DNA of 64,000 nucleotides from Strobilurus pachycystidiatus (lineage: Eukaryota; Basidiomycota; Agaricomycetes; Agaricales; Physalacriaceae), in the NCBI GenBank assembly GCA_019915135.1, contig JAHLMK010000006.1, positions 2,108,001-2,172,000 on the forward strand, read 5' to 3'. Positions 11,801-23,425 of this stretch are shown piece by piece (the first letter of the stretch is position 1; every line of letters starts with the position of its first letter). The notes below the pieces were generated by a model. That model saw nothing but the letters and a program-made list of their open reading frames with translations. It did not search any database and was not told where the DNA came from. Made by a program: the position numbers and the translations under genes.

Positions 11801-14216
11801 TCAGTTTGACGTCAAGAGATCTAACAGCTCGTGGAGCCCAATTTTTACTTCAGGGGCGTCCTGACCCCCTAAGGTTGTCTGTGCTAGTAAACGCTTTCGA
11901 TTCTGCAGCTGAAGGACAATCAGTCCATTGAAGGCACTCAAGGTAGGCAGACCTACTTGGAAAATGCGATCCTCCACGGTCCCCTCTATCATCAATTTGT
12001 AGATATGAACCTCCTTATTCTGGCCAAGTCGATGCGCTCGATCAAATGCCTGCTCCTACAGTGTATTTTAGTGATACCCTCCGTGCATCGTGCTGAAGTC
12101 ACATTACCTCCAAGGCAGGATTCCACCACATATCTACCAGGATGACGTGGTTGCAAACGGTGAGATTAAGCCCAGTACCGCCCGCCTTGAGGGAGATCAG
12201 TATGACCTTCACGTCTGCCTGGGATCTAATTCTCTCCAGAGCCCTTTCCCTTTGATTCGCCTTCATACTGCCATCATCTAGGTGAACGTCAGAATCAACT
12301 CCTTCAGATGATCATAAGGACGACATACATCTGCAAAACACGATACCGCAATCGTTGAGGTGCGGTTCCAATATATCAAGCATGGCCGTGAATTGAGAAA
12401 ATACGATGACCTTATCCTGCCCAGCGCTCACGGCGGTTATTTCATCGAGGAGCTCGATAATTCGACGGATCTTGGCAGACGTCGAAGGGCTAAAATTCGG
12501 TGCATCGCGGCTAGCATCAGCTCGTCGAAGAAGCTCAATGTGGTCGCAGGCTATCGCGCAGATGAATACAGCCCCCCTTACAAACAGGAAGTGCGTACCT
12601 TGGCGAAGCCTTAACAGCAAAGTCAGCGCACCCATGTACTTCGTACTCTCATGTTGCGTCGCAAGGTTCTCCAGGCTGGACCCGGTTTCTGAAGACAGTG
12701 CATCGTAAAACGCTCGCTCCTCTTGGTCGAATTTGCACTTCTCAATGTGAAGGTTCCGATCTGGGAGATTCAAGCTCTCCGCGACGCTGGATTTCATTCG
12801 TCGGAGCATTACTTTCCCGAGTACAGCCTCATGTAAGCGTGAGTTCGCAGATGTATATGACCGTTATAGAGCGCCTACCTGGAGCATCTCTGTGGCTTTT
12901 TGAACTCCCTTGTTGTTCTTGAGTGGCCCCGCGATGGTCTTATTGAAGACTTTAATGTCGGAGAGAGGTTCGATTCTCAAAAATCGGAATAGAGAGAACA
13001 TTTCCGAGATGTCATTTTGTCTGTTGAGGAGGTTTCGCGAACTCTGCGAAAGGGTATACAAGTATCACTCACATTGGAGTGCCGGTGAGACACCAACGGT
13101 AGCACGCTCGTAGCTGAAGACAAGCTACAGAGCTCTTGGCCAGGGGGTTCTTGATAGAATGGGCCTCGTCTGAATTGGTGAGCTGAATGGAGTGATATGT
13201 GCGTATGACAGGCATACCTAGCACGACTCGCCGCCAATCCATCTGCATAGTAGCGTCCTTGACGAGTTTACCTCCCGATGCATCACGCGATAGGTATGCC
13301 TTGAATTCCGACACCAGGCAGCTGTACGAAGTGACTACGACGTGATAGTCGCTCAAAATCGCCGCATCTGATTATCATGGTGAGCAATCTACGTTCGGGT
13401 GTGCGACAGGGAACCCTACCTGCAGGACGTGTGGGACCTTGGTGTACAAGAACACGCAGACCGGCAATCCTCTCCACTTCCTGTGCCCATTGCTGGACGA
13501 CAGCCAAGGGTGACACTACGCTGAAAATTTCCGTCTAGTAAGCTGAAGCGCCATACATATAGCAACTTACAGAGTTGGGGCAAGGGCTTGACCGCCAGAC
13601 GTTTCGTTCATGAAGTCGTCCACAATGCGCGCCAGCATTTCTACCGTCTTTCCCATCCTGGAGTTGCTTCAGCATCACACATAGCGGCGAAAGCAACCGT
13701 ACCCCATGTCATCCGCGAGTATTCCACCGCAGCCGACGAGCTCGCGATTTCTCATCCACACGCGCGCAGCACATTGGTGAGGCTTCAGAAGGAAGTTGGC
13801 GCTGAATCCCTTCACAACTGCTTCCGTTCCAACTGCGGCGTCTGGGTGGTTGTCCGGCTCATCCAGAAGCCTCTTCAAGAGACTTAGGTCAAACGAACCG
13901 TCGGCATGCCTGCGAGAACTGCCGCTCTCGGAGCTGCGGCCACCGCCATTGTTCGTGTCGCTTGGAAGTTCAAATTCGAATCCGATGCCATGGTTATGTT
14001 CGTCCAAGCCTGAATGATCGCCACTCGTAGGTCCACTGTGACTGTCGCCCCCGTCTTCTTCGTCGGATGAAAGAACGGTAAAGTTAGACCGAAAGCCTTT
14101 CGGCCGTCTTGGGGCTTCATAGAAGGAGTCCTGAGCAGATAATGTCAGGACGAGTAGGCCGAACAAGCGCGTCGTACCGTGCGGGCCAAGTCCGTGTAAG
14201 TGTTGGTGGCACTCAT
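11801..14216 (-). CDS. SNF2-family DNA-dependent ATPase, Rad5/Rad16-like
   Basis: Twelve exons with 45-52 nt introns give a closed 623-residue frame: 14178-14216, 13703-14130, 13571-13657, 13420-13520, 13218-13367, 13073-13169, 12879-13020, 12599-12827, 12329-12550, 12108-12277, 11957-12055, 11801-11908. The start was chosen because a 13-codon first exon ([13 protein letters not shown]) splices in phase. After an acidic/Ser-rich N-terminus come motif I (ADDMGMGKT), motif Ia ([11 protein letters not shown]), motif II ([11 protein letters not shown]), motif III (LTGTPIQND), then VFSQF, RYDGSMK, motif V ([10 protein letters not shown]) and motif VI (FDRAHRLGQ). Several motifs form only after splicing, which supports the model. 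Members use ATP to remodel DNA-protein complexes in the nucleus. The RING finger of Rad5/Rad16 is absent. The gene looks functional. Confidence 0.88.
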
Positions 14217-14924
14217 ACTCTATCTAGTTCTGGCAACCAGATCAATTCGTCGAGGCTTAGTCCAAGTCTGGAGATAAGCTTGCTGCCTGGCGGAATCCAG
14301 TCCGTCAGCGTAGGTGGTAAAGGGAAAGGAAGTATGCGTATGAAAGGATCCTTCGAGTGATTTCATGACAAATCTAACGCTCCCGAAGATCATGAACAAA
14401 CGAAGGCACGCGAATTTCGACGACCACAGCTGCCGGCCGAGCGTTCTGTCACACCATCTCTGGTTGTGTTTGAGCAAGCCAAGAAAGGCCTGATCAAACC
14501 TTTGTTTGCTACCAAATGGCGTGAGAGTGAGAACGCATCGATGCGTTATCTGACTACATACTTAACACATACAGACTTGGGTAAGCCGGTTCTGATCTCA
14601 GATCCAGTAATCCGTTTTGCGGCAAGTTGCGGCAGGAGGGACACTGGACCATTCAACCGCAACCTCCCTCGCACTTTGATTGTTGAAACGTTGACGGCTC
14701 GCACTTTTGAATTATGTCTCTATCGATTGTCCTCTTTTCCACCCTTTGCAGGAGTGTTTGTCTTCAGCACAGCAGGTCCGGTCAGCGGCGCCAGACCTAT
14801 CCATCAGAGCGGAACAGAGACTCATTGACCTACACAGCCCATATGCAGCTGGCAGATAGGTAGGTAAATCTGACGACTCCAATCACATCTGACAGAACGC
14901 CCGCACAGAGCACTAAAATTTCCG

Positions 14925-15892
14925 CTACGCCATCCAGTACTCTATCCACTCCGTATAGCGCTCCCGTTTGTTGGACGTGGTCAATTCCATGTAGGCAGCC
15001 AACAGCGCCGTAAGTGACGAGTATGCACCCATCAGAGCCGCCCAGGCCGCTTCGCTACTTCTCAGAACTTCCTCTACATCGCCCAACTTCTTCTCCCTCC
15101 GTCTCCTTGCTGAAATTCCTAACGTCGGCTTATACGCCTGAATGTCATCATCGATGCCCGACCGTAGGATGTAAATCTCCCTCTCCAGTGCCTTTCCAAA
15201 ACGGATAAGGTCGTCAAGAGCTCTCTCCATCCTTTGCGAAGCGCTGCGTAACATGGGTCCCGCGGCGGAGAGGTATCGAGCTTTGGATGGCAGTCTAAGA
15301 CCCATCGTATCGCGTCTTGGATATTAGGAAGATCAGTACAGTCGGCGAGATAATTGGGCTCATGGTTACCTCCGATGTTCCCACCCGACATGGATTGTCA
15401 ACCTTTGCAGCTCTTCCGTCAAGTCTTCCAGTGCACCGTGAACAAGTGGCGCCATCGTGATGGCTTCACAATTTGGATCCAGAAGAACGGAGGCGCCCAC
15501 GTACGATGCAGTAAATAACGTGCGCACTCTAGCGACATTGTGTATAAGACAAGACGCGCGATGGCGGTGGCATGGAGTGGAACGATCCATTCCGGCGTCG
15601 ATTGCCATAGAATTCCACGCCGAAGAAAAACTGTGATATGTCGAACAAACTGTGCTTTCTCTGACCACGAGAAAGGGAGTAGAGCACGCAAAAGCGAGTG
15701 ATTTAGATACCATATATGCGCTCCCTGCGTAGGCCAAGGCGAAGACGCACAATGAGACGAGGGAGAGGAGGCTCGGAAGACAAGAGACAAATGCGACGAG
15801 TGCCCACGGAAATCGCGTAATACGTCGTAAGGCTACAAGGGAAGTTAAAGAGATGCTATGGAACCGAAAAGAAATGTACCGAGAAATGGCAT
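14925..15892 (-). CDS. Membrane-anchored coiled-coil protein X
   Basis: Exons 15880-15892, 15370-15832 and 14925-15315 (introns 47 and 54 nt) close to 288 residues. The 13-nt first exon (MPFL) was chosen because it joins the next in phase. A strongly hydrophobic N-terminal segment (residues about 12-45) looks like a membrane anchor or signal anchor. The C-terminal 130 residues are Lys/Arg/Glu/Leu-rich and helical (RMERALDDLIRFGKALEREI), plausibly coiled coil. No catalytic motif is seen. It begins 192 bp downstream of NPL gene A on the same strand. A protein of similar build follows NPL gene B (40978-41907). Function unknown. Confidence 0.7.
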
Positions 15893-16083
15893 CTTGGAAG
15901 AGTGGCGTATGATTATGATACTCATGAAAGATGAATCATCAAAGGAAACAAAAACGTGTACATGTGACTCAGGCCCTCCCCACGCGAATTTGGCTGGATG
16001 CGCATCACCGACGTCGACAAGGTCTCAGGTATTTTTGAGAAAAAAATGTAGTACATAATTTTTGCGTGTATCTAAGAGTGAGG

Positions 16084-16923
16084 CTACTTTCCAGCTGGTC
16101 CGTCATTTCGAGCCATCATGCTGCGAGTCTGAAGCAGGGTGAGCGTATCTTGGTGAAATAAGCCAAAACTTCTTACTGCCATCTGCGAGGAACCAGACGC
16201 AGGAGGGACTCGGGAAATAGAAGAAGCTGGGGTGTCCTGCGCTTTCCCCTTTCCCTTGTCCCTTGTTTCCACTGCCTGTTTCAAAATGTTCAGATTCGAA
16301 GCTTGTATTGGGAGAAATGAGGGAACGTACCGAGGCAATGGCGTGTCTTTCTGTGAAAGGGGCAGTATTGCCTTGAGCTGATTGCCTAGCATCGACGCCA
16401 ACAGTCGATCCGTAGGGAGGCGCCAGGTCGTCGGTGACCACTGTCGGGGAGACATGATGTCCAAGAACGTGAATCGTGCTGAATACATCAATATACGAAG
16501 CCCAACAGAAATTGTAACGAACTTTGTGCCGAGCACCTCAAAGGCAATGTACTGGCCTTTGGCTATGAAGAAACTTGTTTGTAGGTGCTCGACCTGCCAG
16601 GTAAGACTTTCTGGGCTGTCATGTAACGTATTGAAATGGAACATACGTTCGCTCCTGGCATCAACGTTGCCGCCGTCACCGTGAGGAATTCATTGGATCC
16701 CGGGAGCCCGTAAGTGAGGCGTAGAGTTGAGCGATCGTAATCAACAAGGGAGTGATCCAGAGAGATGTTGGTGATAAGTATGTTCTCCTCAACCTCCCAA
16801 GCAGCTTGACATCCTGGAGTCAAAGTGGCCGACCTATGTATCGGTCGATCTTAGAACAATCGCAAGAGCAGACGAGCGGCAGTTGACGACATACCAAACG
16901 GCCGAAGCTTTATCGTAAATCAT
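16084..16923 (-). CDS. Nucleoplasmin-like (NPL) domain protein A
   Basis: Five exons (16895-16923, 16647-16833, 16523-16593, 16331-16478, 16084-16275) close to 208 residues. The N-terminal 100 residues follow the pattern of the NPL domain at the front of nuclear FKBP-type proteins: a start ending in VW, then ITNISLD, LRLTYGLPG, LMPGAN, IAFEVLG and TIHVLGH. NPL domains form pentameric histone-chaperone-like barrels; here no FKBP isomerase domain follows, only a disordered tail with a KGKGK basic patch. Intron positions and the 71-nt third exon are identical in NPL genes B and C, which supports all three models. Gene X lies 192 bp downstream. The NPL assignment is from pattern recognition and needs a profile search. 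Confidence 0.72.
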
Positions 16924-17353
16924 GGGACTGTCGAGGTGTTGTGAGGGGATGGAAAGAGAGGCTTCGGGCCATTCATCGCATATGATATATCAAGTAGAAG
17001 ACAAAGCAAGCCGATTACGTCGCGTGACATTTACTGCGGGTCGGCGCCTCAGTCAATTGGTCCCGCGGGGCGCCTCTTTCAGAAAATGACCTTGCGGAAA
17101 GTTCTGTACGCGAAAAGGCTAACAGGTAACCGGTCAGAGGCGGGAGGAAGTGTCAAGAGTAACCCTTGCGAACTTTCTCATTTGCGAAACACTGACTGGG
17201 ACCGTTGCATTTGATTTGTAAATCACATGCATCAATCCTCGATCGATCATGATCATCACACGGCACGGACCGTTGACGGACCGCACGCTGTAAAATTATT
17301 CCCGAGTGTATCGATCTGATCAGGCCGTCCTTGCATCTCATCGTTCTGTCACT

Positions 17354-20300
17354 ATGGCGGAGCTCGCGTTGCCCGTCTGGCGCCTGTGCTACTGCTCGGA
17401 TTGTCGGAAGGAAACTTTTATGGATGAAGACGGAGTGCACCAAGGCCGTCTGTTCCCCCCTCGACTATTTGCTGATCATTGTGCCGAATTACGCAGGAAA
17501 GGGCAGCCTTCGGGTGTTGCGGACGACGTTCGACCAAGCCAGGACCCCGAGAGCCAGGAAAAAGGCGGCCAAGATCGTCAAACGACTCGCGGTGCGCCGG
17601 CTGGTGCTGGGAATCCTCACGACGTGAAAGTGCTTCGTGAAGATCCCATCCACGTCACTTTGCAGCTTCACTTGGATCATATAAAATCCTGGAGGGAACT
17701 TCTCGGCGATATACGTCACCTCCCTGTATCCTTTGTCATTCCCCCAGCAGCTCAAATTGATGTGGATTCTGTACCCTTCGACCACCCTGCTTTGGCTTTG
17801 ACCTCAAGTGACACCAAGGGGTCTGGTCAATCCTTACAAGAAATCGAGGTATGGCTGGTCGGTATCCGTGACTATGTCAACAAGGAAGTTGTCATTGGGT
17901 CCCCCAACATCCTTGTTCGCTCCACTGCAACGATCTTGCGCAGGGAGGTAGAGCCAGCGCTCGAAGGCTTGGCGCAGATCAAACGGGAGAAATGGAGATT
18001 GGCCTCGGAAGTCAACATCGTCTCTCTGTGTGAGTTCATCAGTACGTTCAATCCCAAATGCCGCTGACAGTGGCTGTAACTATCACAGCCTTTCATACCA
18101 GCCGTATTCTGAAGGAAAATTCCGTCCTCACTCTTGCTTGCTGGATGTTGGCCCTCACATTACATCTATTCTCTCGGGTTTCGATCGAGCATAGCGCGTT
18201 TTTGTTACTTGGCCTCAGGCTGATCCTCCAATTGTCGCTGAAGTCTTCGACTCTCGGCCATCCAGCTGTAGCCCAACTACTTAAATCTATACCTCGCCAT
18301 ATTCCTTCGTTGTTCGGTGATATGGAGCTGGATCCCACCATGACTGGCTACGTGTGCTGCCCATCATGTTTTAAAACATGGAAACACGCATCTTCCCCTT
18401 CCTATCCCGAGTTTTGTGACGGTCAGCATCCTTTACGCGACTTTGACCTCAAGGATCCGCGAAAGCCCGCACTCTGTAACCGCCGACTTCGCTCCGCTCA
18501 ACCTCCCTACATTCCAAAGCGACTGTTCTTTTACCAGGATCTCAAGGGCTGGCTAGCCCGCCTTTATGCCCGTTCAGACATCGAGCGCATGTTGGATGAA
18601 CATGCTATGTGCATGGCCAAGAAGACCAACATCCCGGCAGTTATGGAGGACATTTGGGATGGGGAGGAGCTCAGACAGTTTCTTGCTACATTTTCGGGAA
18701 AGTCGGTGGCTGACGGTGGAACCGAGAGTCATTTGGTTTTCGGAATCAACGAAGATGGTATGAATCCTTATGGAAACAAAATGGCTGGCAAGAAGGTCTC
18801 CGTTGGTCCAATCTACCTGGTCTGTCTAAATCTTCCGCCACACATTCGATACCGCTCCGAAAACATCTTTCTTGTCGGCATTGTCCCGGGACCCTCCGGC
18901 CCGAGCCTCGATCAGATCAACTATCTTCTTCGTCCTATGGTTGATGACATGGAAACAAGTTGGAAGCAGGGGTTCTATCTTTTGACGACAGCAAACTATC
19001 TTGCTGGCCGACGCGTACGCTGCGCCATCTTACCCATCATTGCAGACCTTCCTGCCGCGAGACAACTGTCAGGATTCGGGTCGCACGCCAACACTGAGTG
19101 GTGCTCTGAATGCCACGAAACCATTCACAACCGCGACAATCTCGACTTTCTCTGCTGGAAGTGCCGCAACAAAGCTGACCATCTCAAACATGCCATTGCG
19201 TGGCGAGACGCGCCCACCCTTCCGCAAAGAAGGCTCTCTTCAACTCCCATCACGTCCGTTGGTCCGAACTGCTGAGGTTGCCGTATTGGGACCCCACGAA
19301 GCATGTCACGTTCGATGCGATGCACGGGTTCTACCTTCGTATGTTCCATCGCCACATTCGCGACATTTGGGGCATGGACGTTCGGTTCGAAGACGGTGTG
19401 GACGTCGGAACATCCCAGGACAACAATCTTCCCGCTAGCGCCGAGGAAATGGATCAAGTCGTTCTTGCGCTAAGGGAAGGGATAACTGAGGGTTTCAAAC
19501 GCCACGTACTCGTTCATCTCTGCAAGGAGAAGAAGCTGAGATACGCGGGCACCCCAAAGGAGCTTGTGCGAAGATTGAAGGACCACGTAAATTGATCTTT
19601 ATTACCTCCTCAGACGGCTGCTGATTGAAGCTATTCTCATAGTTCAATACCCAAGGATATCCGGCGATAAAGGCGACCTCCTTGTCCGAGCAAGAATGCG
19701 TCAAGCAGGTCTACGATGCGCATCTGAAGCATTTGTTCACAACCGCTTCCAAGAAGGACCTTGCAGGGCTTAGCTTACACGAGCTCTCTCAAATATGCGC
19801 TCTCTTTCTGGGACAACCTCTCACCACAGCACAATCAAAGTCGGCAACCGCAATGGTAACTCTGTTACAAGCGAAGGTTTCTATCAAGCCCTTCATTCCC
19901 GGTCTTGTGTACTCACCTGTTTACCAGCGAGGCAAGCTGGGCCTTCTTGATGAGCGAAACCATATCTTGAAAAACAAGAAACCGACGGTCACTCTTGGGA
20001 AGGAAGTCCTCAACGAAGTTCGCGCGGATATTTCGCGGCGTTTCATACCCAGCTCTTTCGGGCGTCCGCCCGCGCACCCTGGCGAGAAGGCATGGGGCAA
20101 GTTTACCGCAGAGCAATGGCGATCATTCTGCACTCTTCACCTACCCTTTACGCTCACCAGATTATGGGGAGCCTTCAAGGACAGCGGGAACGCCGAGGAA
20201 GCGAAGAAATACGCCATGCTTGAGAATTTCATGTATTTGATTGATGCGGTGAATCTGGCCACCGCTAAGACAATCACCACCACATCCATCGCGCAATATG

Positions 20301-21362
20301 AGACGGCGATGCAGACTTATCTGAAAGGTCTTTTGGAGCTATATCCGGCAACAACCATCACTCCTTACCAGCACATGTCCTTACACTTCGGTACTCTTTT
20401 GCGGCGATGGGGACCATGTCACGCGTGGCGATGCTTTGCATTTGAGCGGTACAACGGGATGCTGCAGCAGCTTAACACAAGCAACAAATTTGGTTTGTCA
20501 TCCTTACCCTACTCAAAAAGAAGCTCCTTATCCACGTGTGTTAGGCGAGATCGAGAAAACCATGGTGCAATCGTTTGTACGCCAACAAAATCTTCAGGCA
20601 ATCATCGAGTCCCCAGAAATGCCTGACGAGTTGGTTGACCTCCAGCAAGCCTTCAAGAAACATTTCAAATCTGATACTCGAGGTACCTGGGCTCAGCAAG
20701 TAGCCGATGGTGCATCGGGTGAAGGCGTCGTTGTCGGTTCAGGAAAGAGTGGGATGCTGTCACAGAAACATTTCGAGAGACTGAAATCTTGGATCACCAC
20801 CCATGATTCCGGTTGCGACCCTGCAGAACTGCTTCGGCACATCGTTGAACACAAGGAGGCTTCATACTTTGGCCGTCGTTTCGTGAATGCAGCCCACGAC
20901 CAATCCCCGACGTACAGTACGGTTATCATGGCAGATGGACGAGCAGGATACATCAAGGATTTGTTTGCTCATTCGCGAACGACAAATGGCCAGGGCGTTG
21001 AACAGATATTCGCCGTCGTTCGCATAGTCGAGGAGCTTTCTACCGCGCATCGCCGTCTGGATGTCTTCCGGCGATTCCCTCGGGTCACTGGACGCCTTGT
21101 TTATACCAAACATGCCGATGTTAGCATCGTGCCCATCTCCCAGCTCTTCCATTGTAACCTTCATCGAGTCCCCGAGTTGACCTCCTTGACGGGAAGGGAC
21201 GTCTTGTGCGTATATCCCTTGATGTCGGCACAGGTATATATATTCGCTCAACGTCAGACTTTAACATTGCTCACGCTTACATAGGATATCGAAGTATGGA
21301 CGTCAAAAAGCGCCAAGTCACTTGAGGCCGTTCAGACTAGTACAAACACAACACATGATTGA
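17354..21362 (+). pseudogene. Tnp2-type (CACTA/EnSpm) transposase with one frame break
   Basis: Exons 17354-18041, 18089-19586, 19643-20492, 20545-21233 and 21285-21362 encode about 1267 residues. The start MAELALPVW is followed by a CYCSDC zinc-type cluster. The central block has the Tnp2 signature (FGINEDGMNPYG, VGIVPGPSGPS, LRPMVDDMETSW, ILPIIADLPAARQLSGF) and a WCSECHETIH zinc motif. The summed length is one base short of a multiple of three, and the frame shifts between about 19203 and 19230 (IAWRDA then AKKALFNSHHVRWSELL), so one base is missing there. Everything after is open to the stop. I could not find CACTA termini, so the element boundaries are unknown. Family members cut and paste their own element. 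Confidence 0.85.
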
Positions 21363-21384
21363 TTTTTGCCACGAATATTTTGAG

Positions 21385-21855
21385 TTAGAACAAAACCTCT
21401 TTGGTCTCGTTGAGAGAGAAACGATGGAATATTCCATGCTGCGTCGTGCGTCCGTTCTTGATCGTCGTCTGGTCTCCTGGTGAAGGGAATCGCGCGTGAA
21501 TGAAGAGGTGATGTCGGACGATGTCGTCATCGGGAATCGCTACAATGGAGCGAGGGGCAGTGAGTAACAGCGTCGTTCAGATGGCCGCGTCAGCGTCATT
21601 GCTAAGTGGGCATACCTTGCTGTAGTAGAGAGCGTAGATGGCTAGCCGGGTGAGCTGATATTGACGTTGGACCGCCGCATAGTTGACTGCCACGAAAGAG
21701 CCTGGAATTTCGGTTCAATATGTTCAGTCTCGACAGAAAGTGAACTTATGCCAGCCTGGGCTTTGCTAGCTTCAGTCCGTTCCTTCAAGAGCCCGTTGAT
21801 TCCAGATTGACGCGTCGAACATAAGTTGAACCGCCGGAGCAAACGGTTCGCTCAT
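21385..21855 (-). pseudogene. Decayed small fungal gene
   Basis: Three frame segments read as one protein only if breaks are allowed. They are MSEPFAPAVQLMFDAS, then INGLLKERTEASKAQ joined by a 46-nt intron to SFVAVNYAAVQRQYQL, then IPDDDIVRHHLFIHARF to a stop at 21385. A one-base insertion near 21803 and a phase mismatch at the last junction separate them. No family is recognised. The gene overlaps nothing else and runs tail to tail with the Tnp2 gene. Confidence 0.4.
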
Positions 21856-21889
21856 TGTTGCTCTTTTCAAGCGCGAAAAGTGCATCCTG

Positions 21890-23425
21890 CGCCATTACTG
21901 TTGTTGCCTGATCAGCGTGCGCACTGACAATGTGGCGGATATTCTTTCTGCGGGTCTATTGGGAGCAAACGCCGGCTCTGCATAGTTGGTGATACGAATA
22001 GTCTAGGAAATGTTGACCTGACATCAGGGTCACTGGACCGTCTTGACGAACTTGACAGCCGCCCTGTTTCGACGAGAGGAAAGCGCCGAATGGAAAGTCA
22101 CCGAATCTTTGCTTGCCTCAGAGGTTCATTCTGATTTAGATTGGAGTGCGTAAAATGATTCCAAGTCAGACTGGCTCAAAATGCGCTTGTAGATCTCGTG
22201 GAGGTGGGGTGGGGTATAAACGCCAGTGAGTCTGTACTGAAGTCAAGTAAATGGATAACAACAGTGGGGTGATATGGCGCGTTGTTTGCGCGGCTCGTTA
22301 GTCCGTTCCGTCTGACGATGGTGCAGCTCTGTCCTGCGCCCAAGTCGATTGCGTCTACGCCAGTCCTGTGCGGGGCAAATTCGTTGGCACCGTCCTTCCA
22401 GGTCTAGCAAGTACTAAGTGCTTGATAACCGGAACCAGATCGGAACCAAAGGGTTCGCGCTTCTCTCTATGAGTGGTCGGGCCGGGACCGCCATTCAGTG
22501 TGGTACGGAGAGAAACGATGCTGCTGGACTGATGTAGGAACAGTAGTTGCTAGGAAATCAGTAGAATCAAGATGCACCCTTTTACGTCCCTGGGCTGGAG
22601 AGGGCATTTTGTCACCCGACTGTTGTCTCTCGGACAGCGCTGCGAGAGGTGCACTCCGCCTGAACCAATCGTGCCGACCGCGTTTGTCCTCGGTATCCAT
22701 GGTCGTTGCTATTCATTTACCTCTGTTTATCTATGCCAACAGCACACTGATAATCATCCGAGTCGTGACGTGTTTGTGAATGCATTCTGGGCCTTGAACA
22801 CGACCACCATGACTTCGAACCTATTGATACACATGATCCCGGCAATGAGCCAAGGACGCGATTATTCTCCAGCACGCCCACTCAAGTAAATTCCACAGTG
22901 AGCGCGACCTTTGATAACCGTCGGGCGAGCGTAGAAGGCCGTAGAAGGTCGTCCTCCGCTGGGCGCCAGAGTATGGTCGAGGCGGCGCAGCTTACACGAT
23001 AATGACAGAACGGTCATTGATATGGATGCGCACATTGGGGTTCAAGAACTCAGGCATCGATATTTCGGGCAGAACAGCGCCCCATAGCGCTCTATGTAGC
23101 GCCCAGGTACATCAGCCGCTGCCGTTTCCAGCCGTCTTGGGATTCTGTCAGTGTTTAAAGATGCTTTCAGGACCCAAAAGCGCAAACGTCTACGGGCACC
23201 CAGCACATCTACACCACGAGTCGAAGGCCTGCGACCAACCAATACGCACGGAATCAAGAGAACACGACGTTGCAGACCTTCCGTGAAGTCCGAACAGACG
23301 TTTGTAGGGACGTGGTACTGATGGAGCTCTGATTTCGAAATTCGATGGAAGCGATCGGCCGCGATAAGCCGGAGAAGGACGGCGCAGTGCGGAGTACGCT
23401 CTCATCGTCTTCCTCGAATGCTCAA
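21890..23425. other. Interval without a resolvable gene
   Basis: Short ORFs only (up to about 105 codons), none with recognisable motifs, splice support or repeats. Confidence 0.4.

Noticed and set aside
12960..12990. GGTTCGATTCTC as the B box of a tRNA gene
   Set aside because: It lies in a coding exon of the SNF2 gene and there is no matching A box or cloverleaf.
16084..16593. Reading the third NPL A exon straight through as one frame
   Set aside because: Removing 44-nt and 55-nt introns restores the strand-GH motif seen in NPL B and C and still closes the frame, so the spliced model is better.
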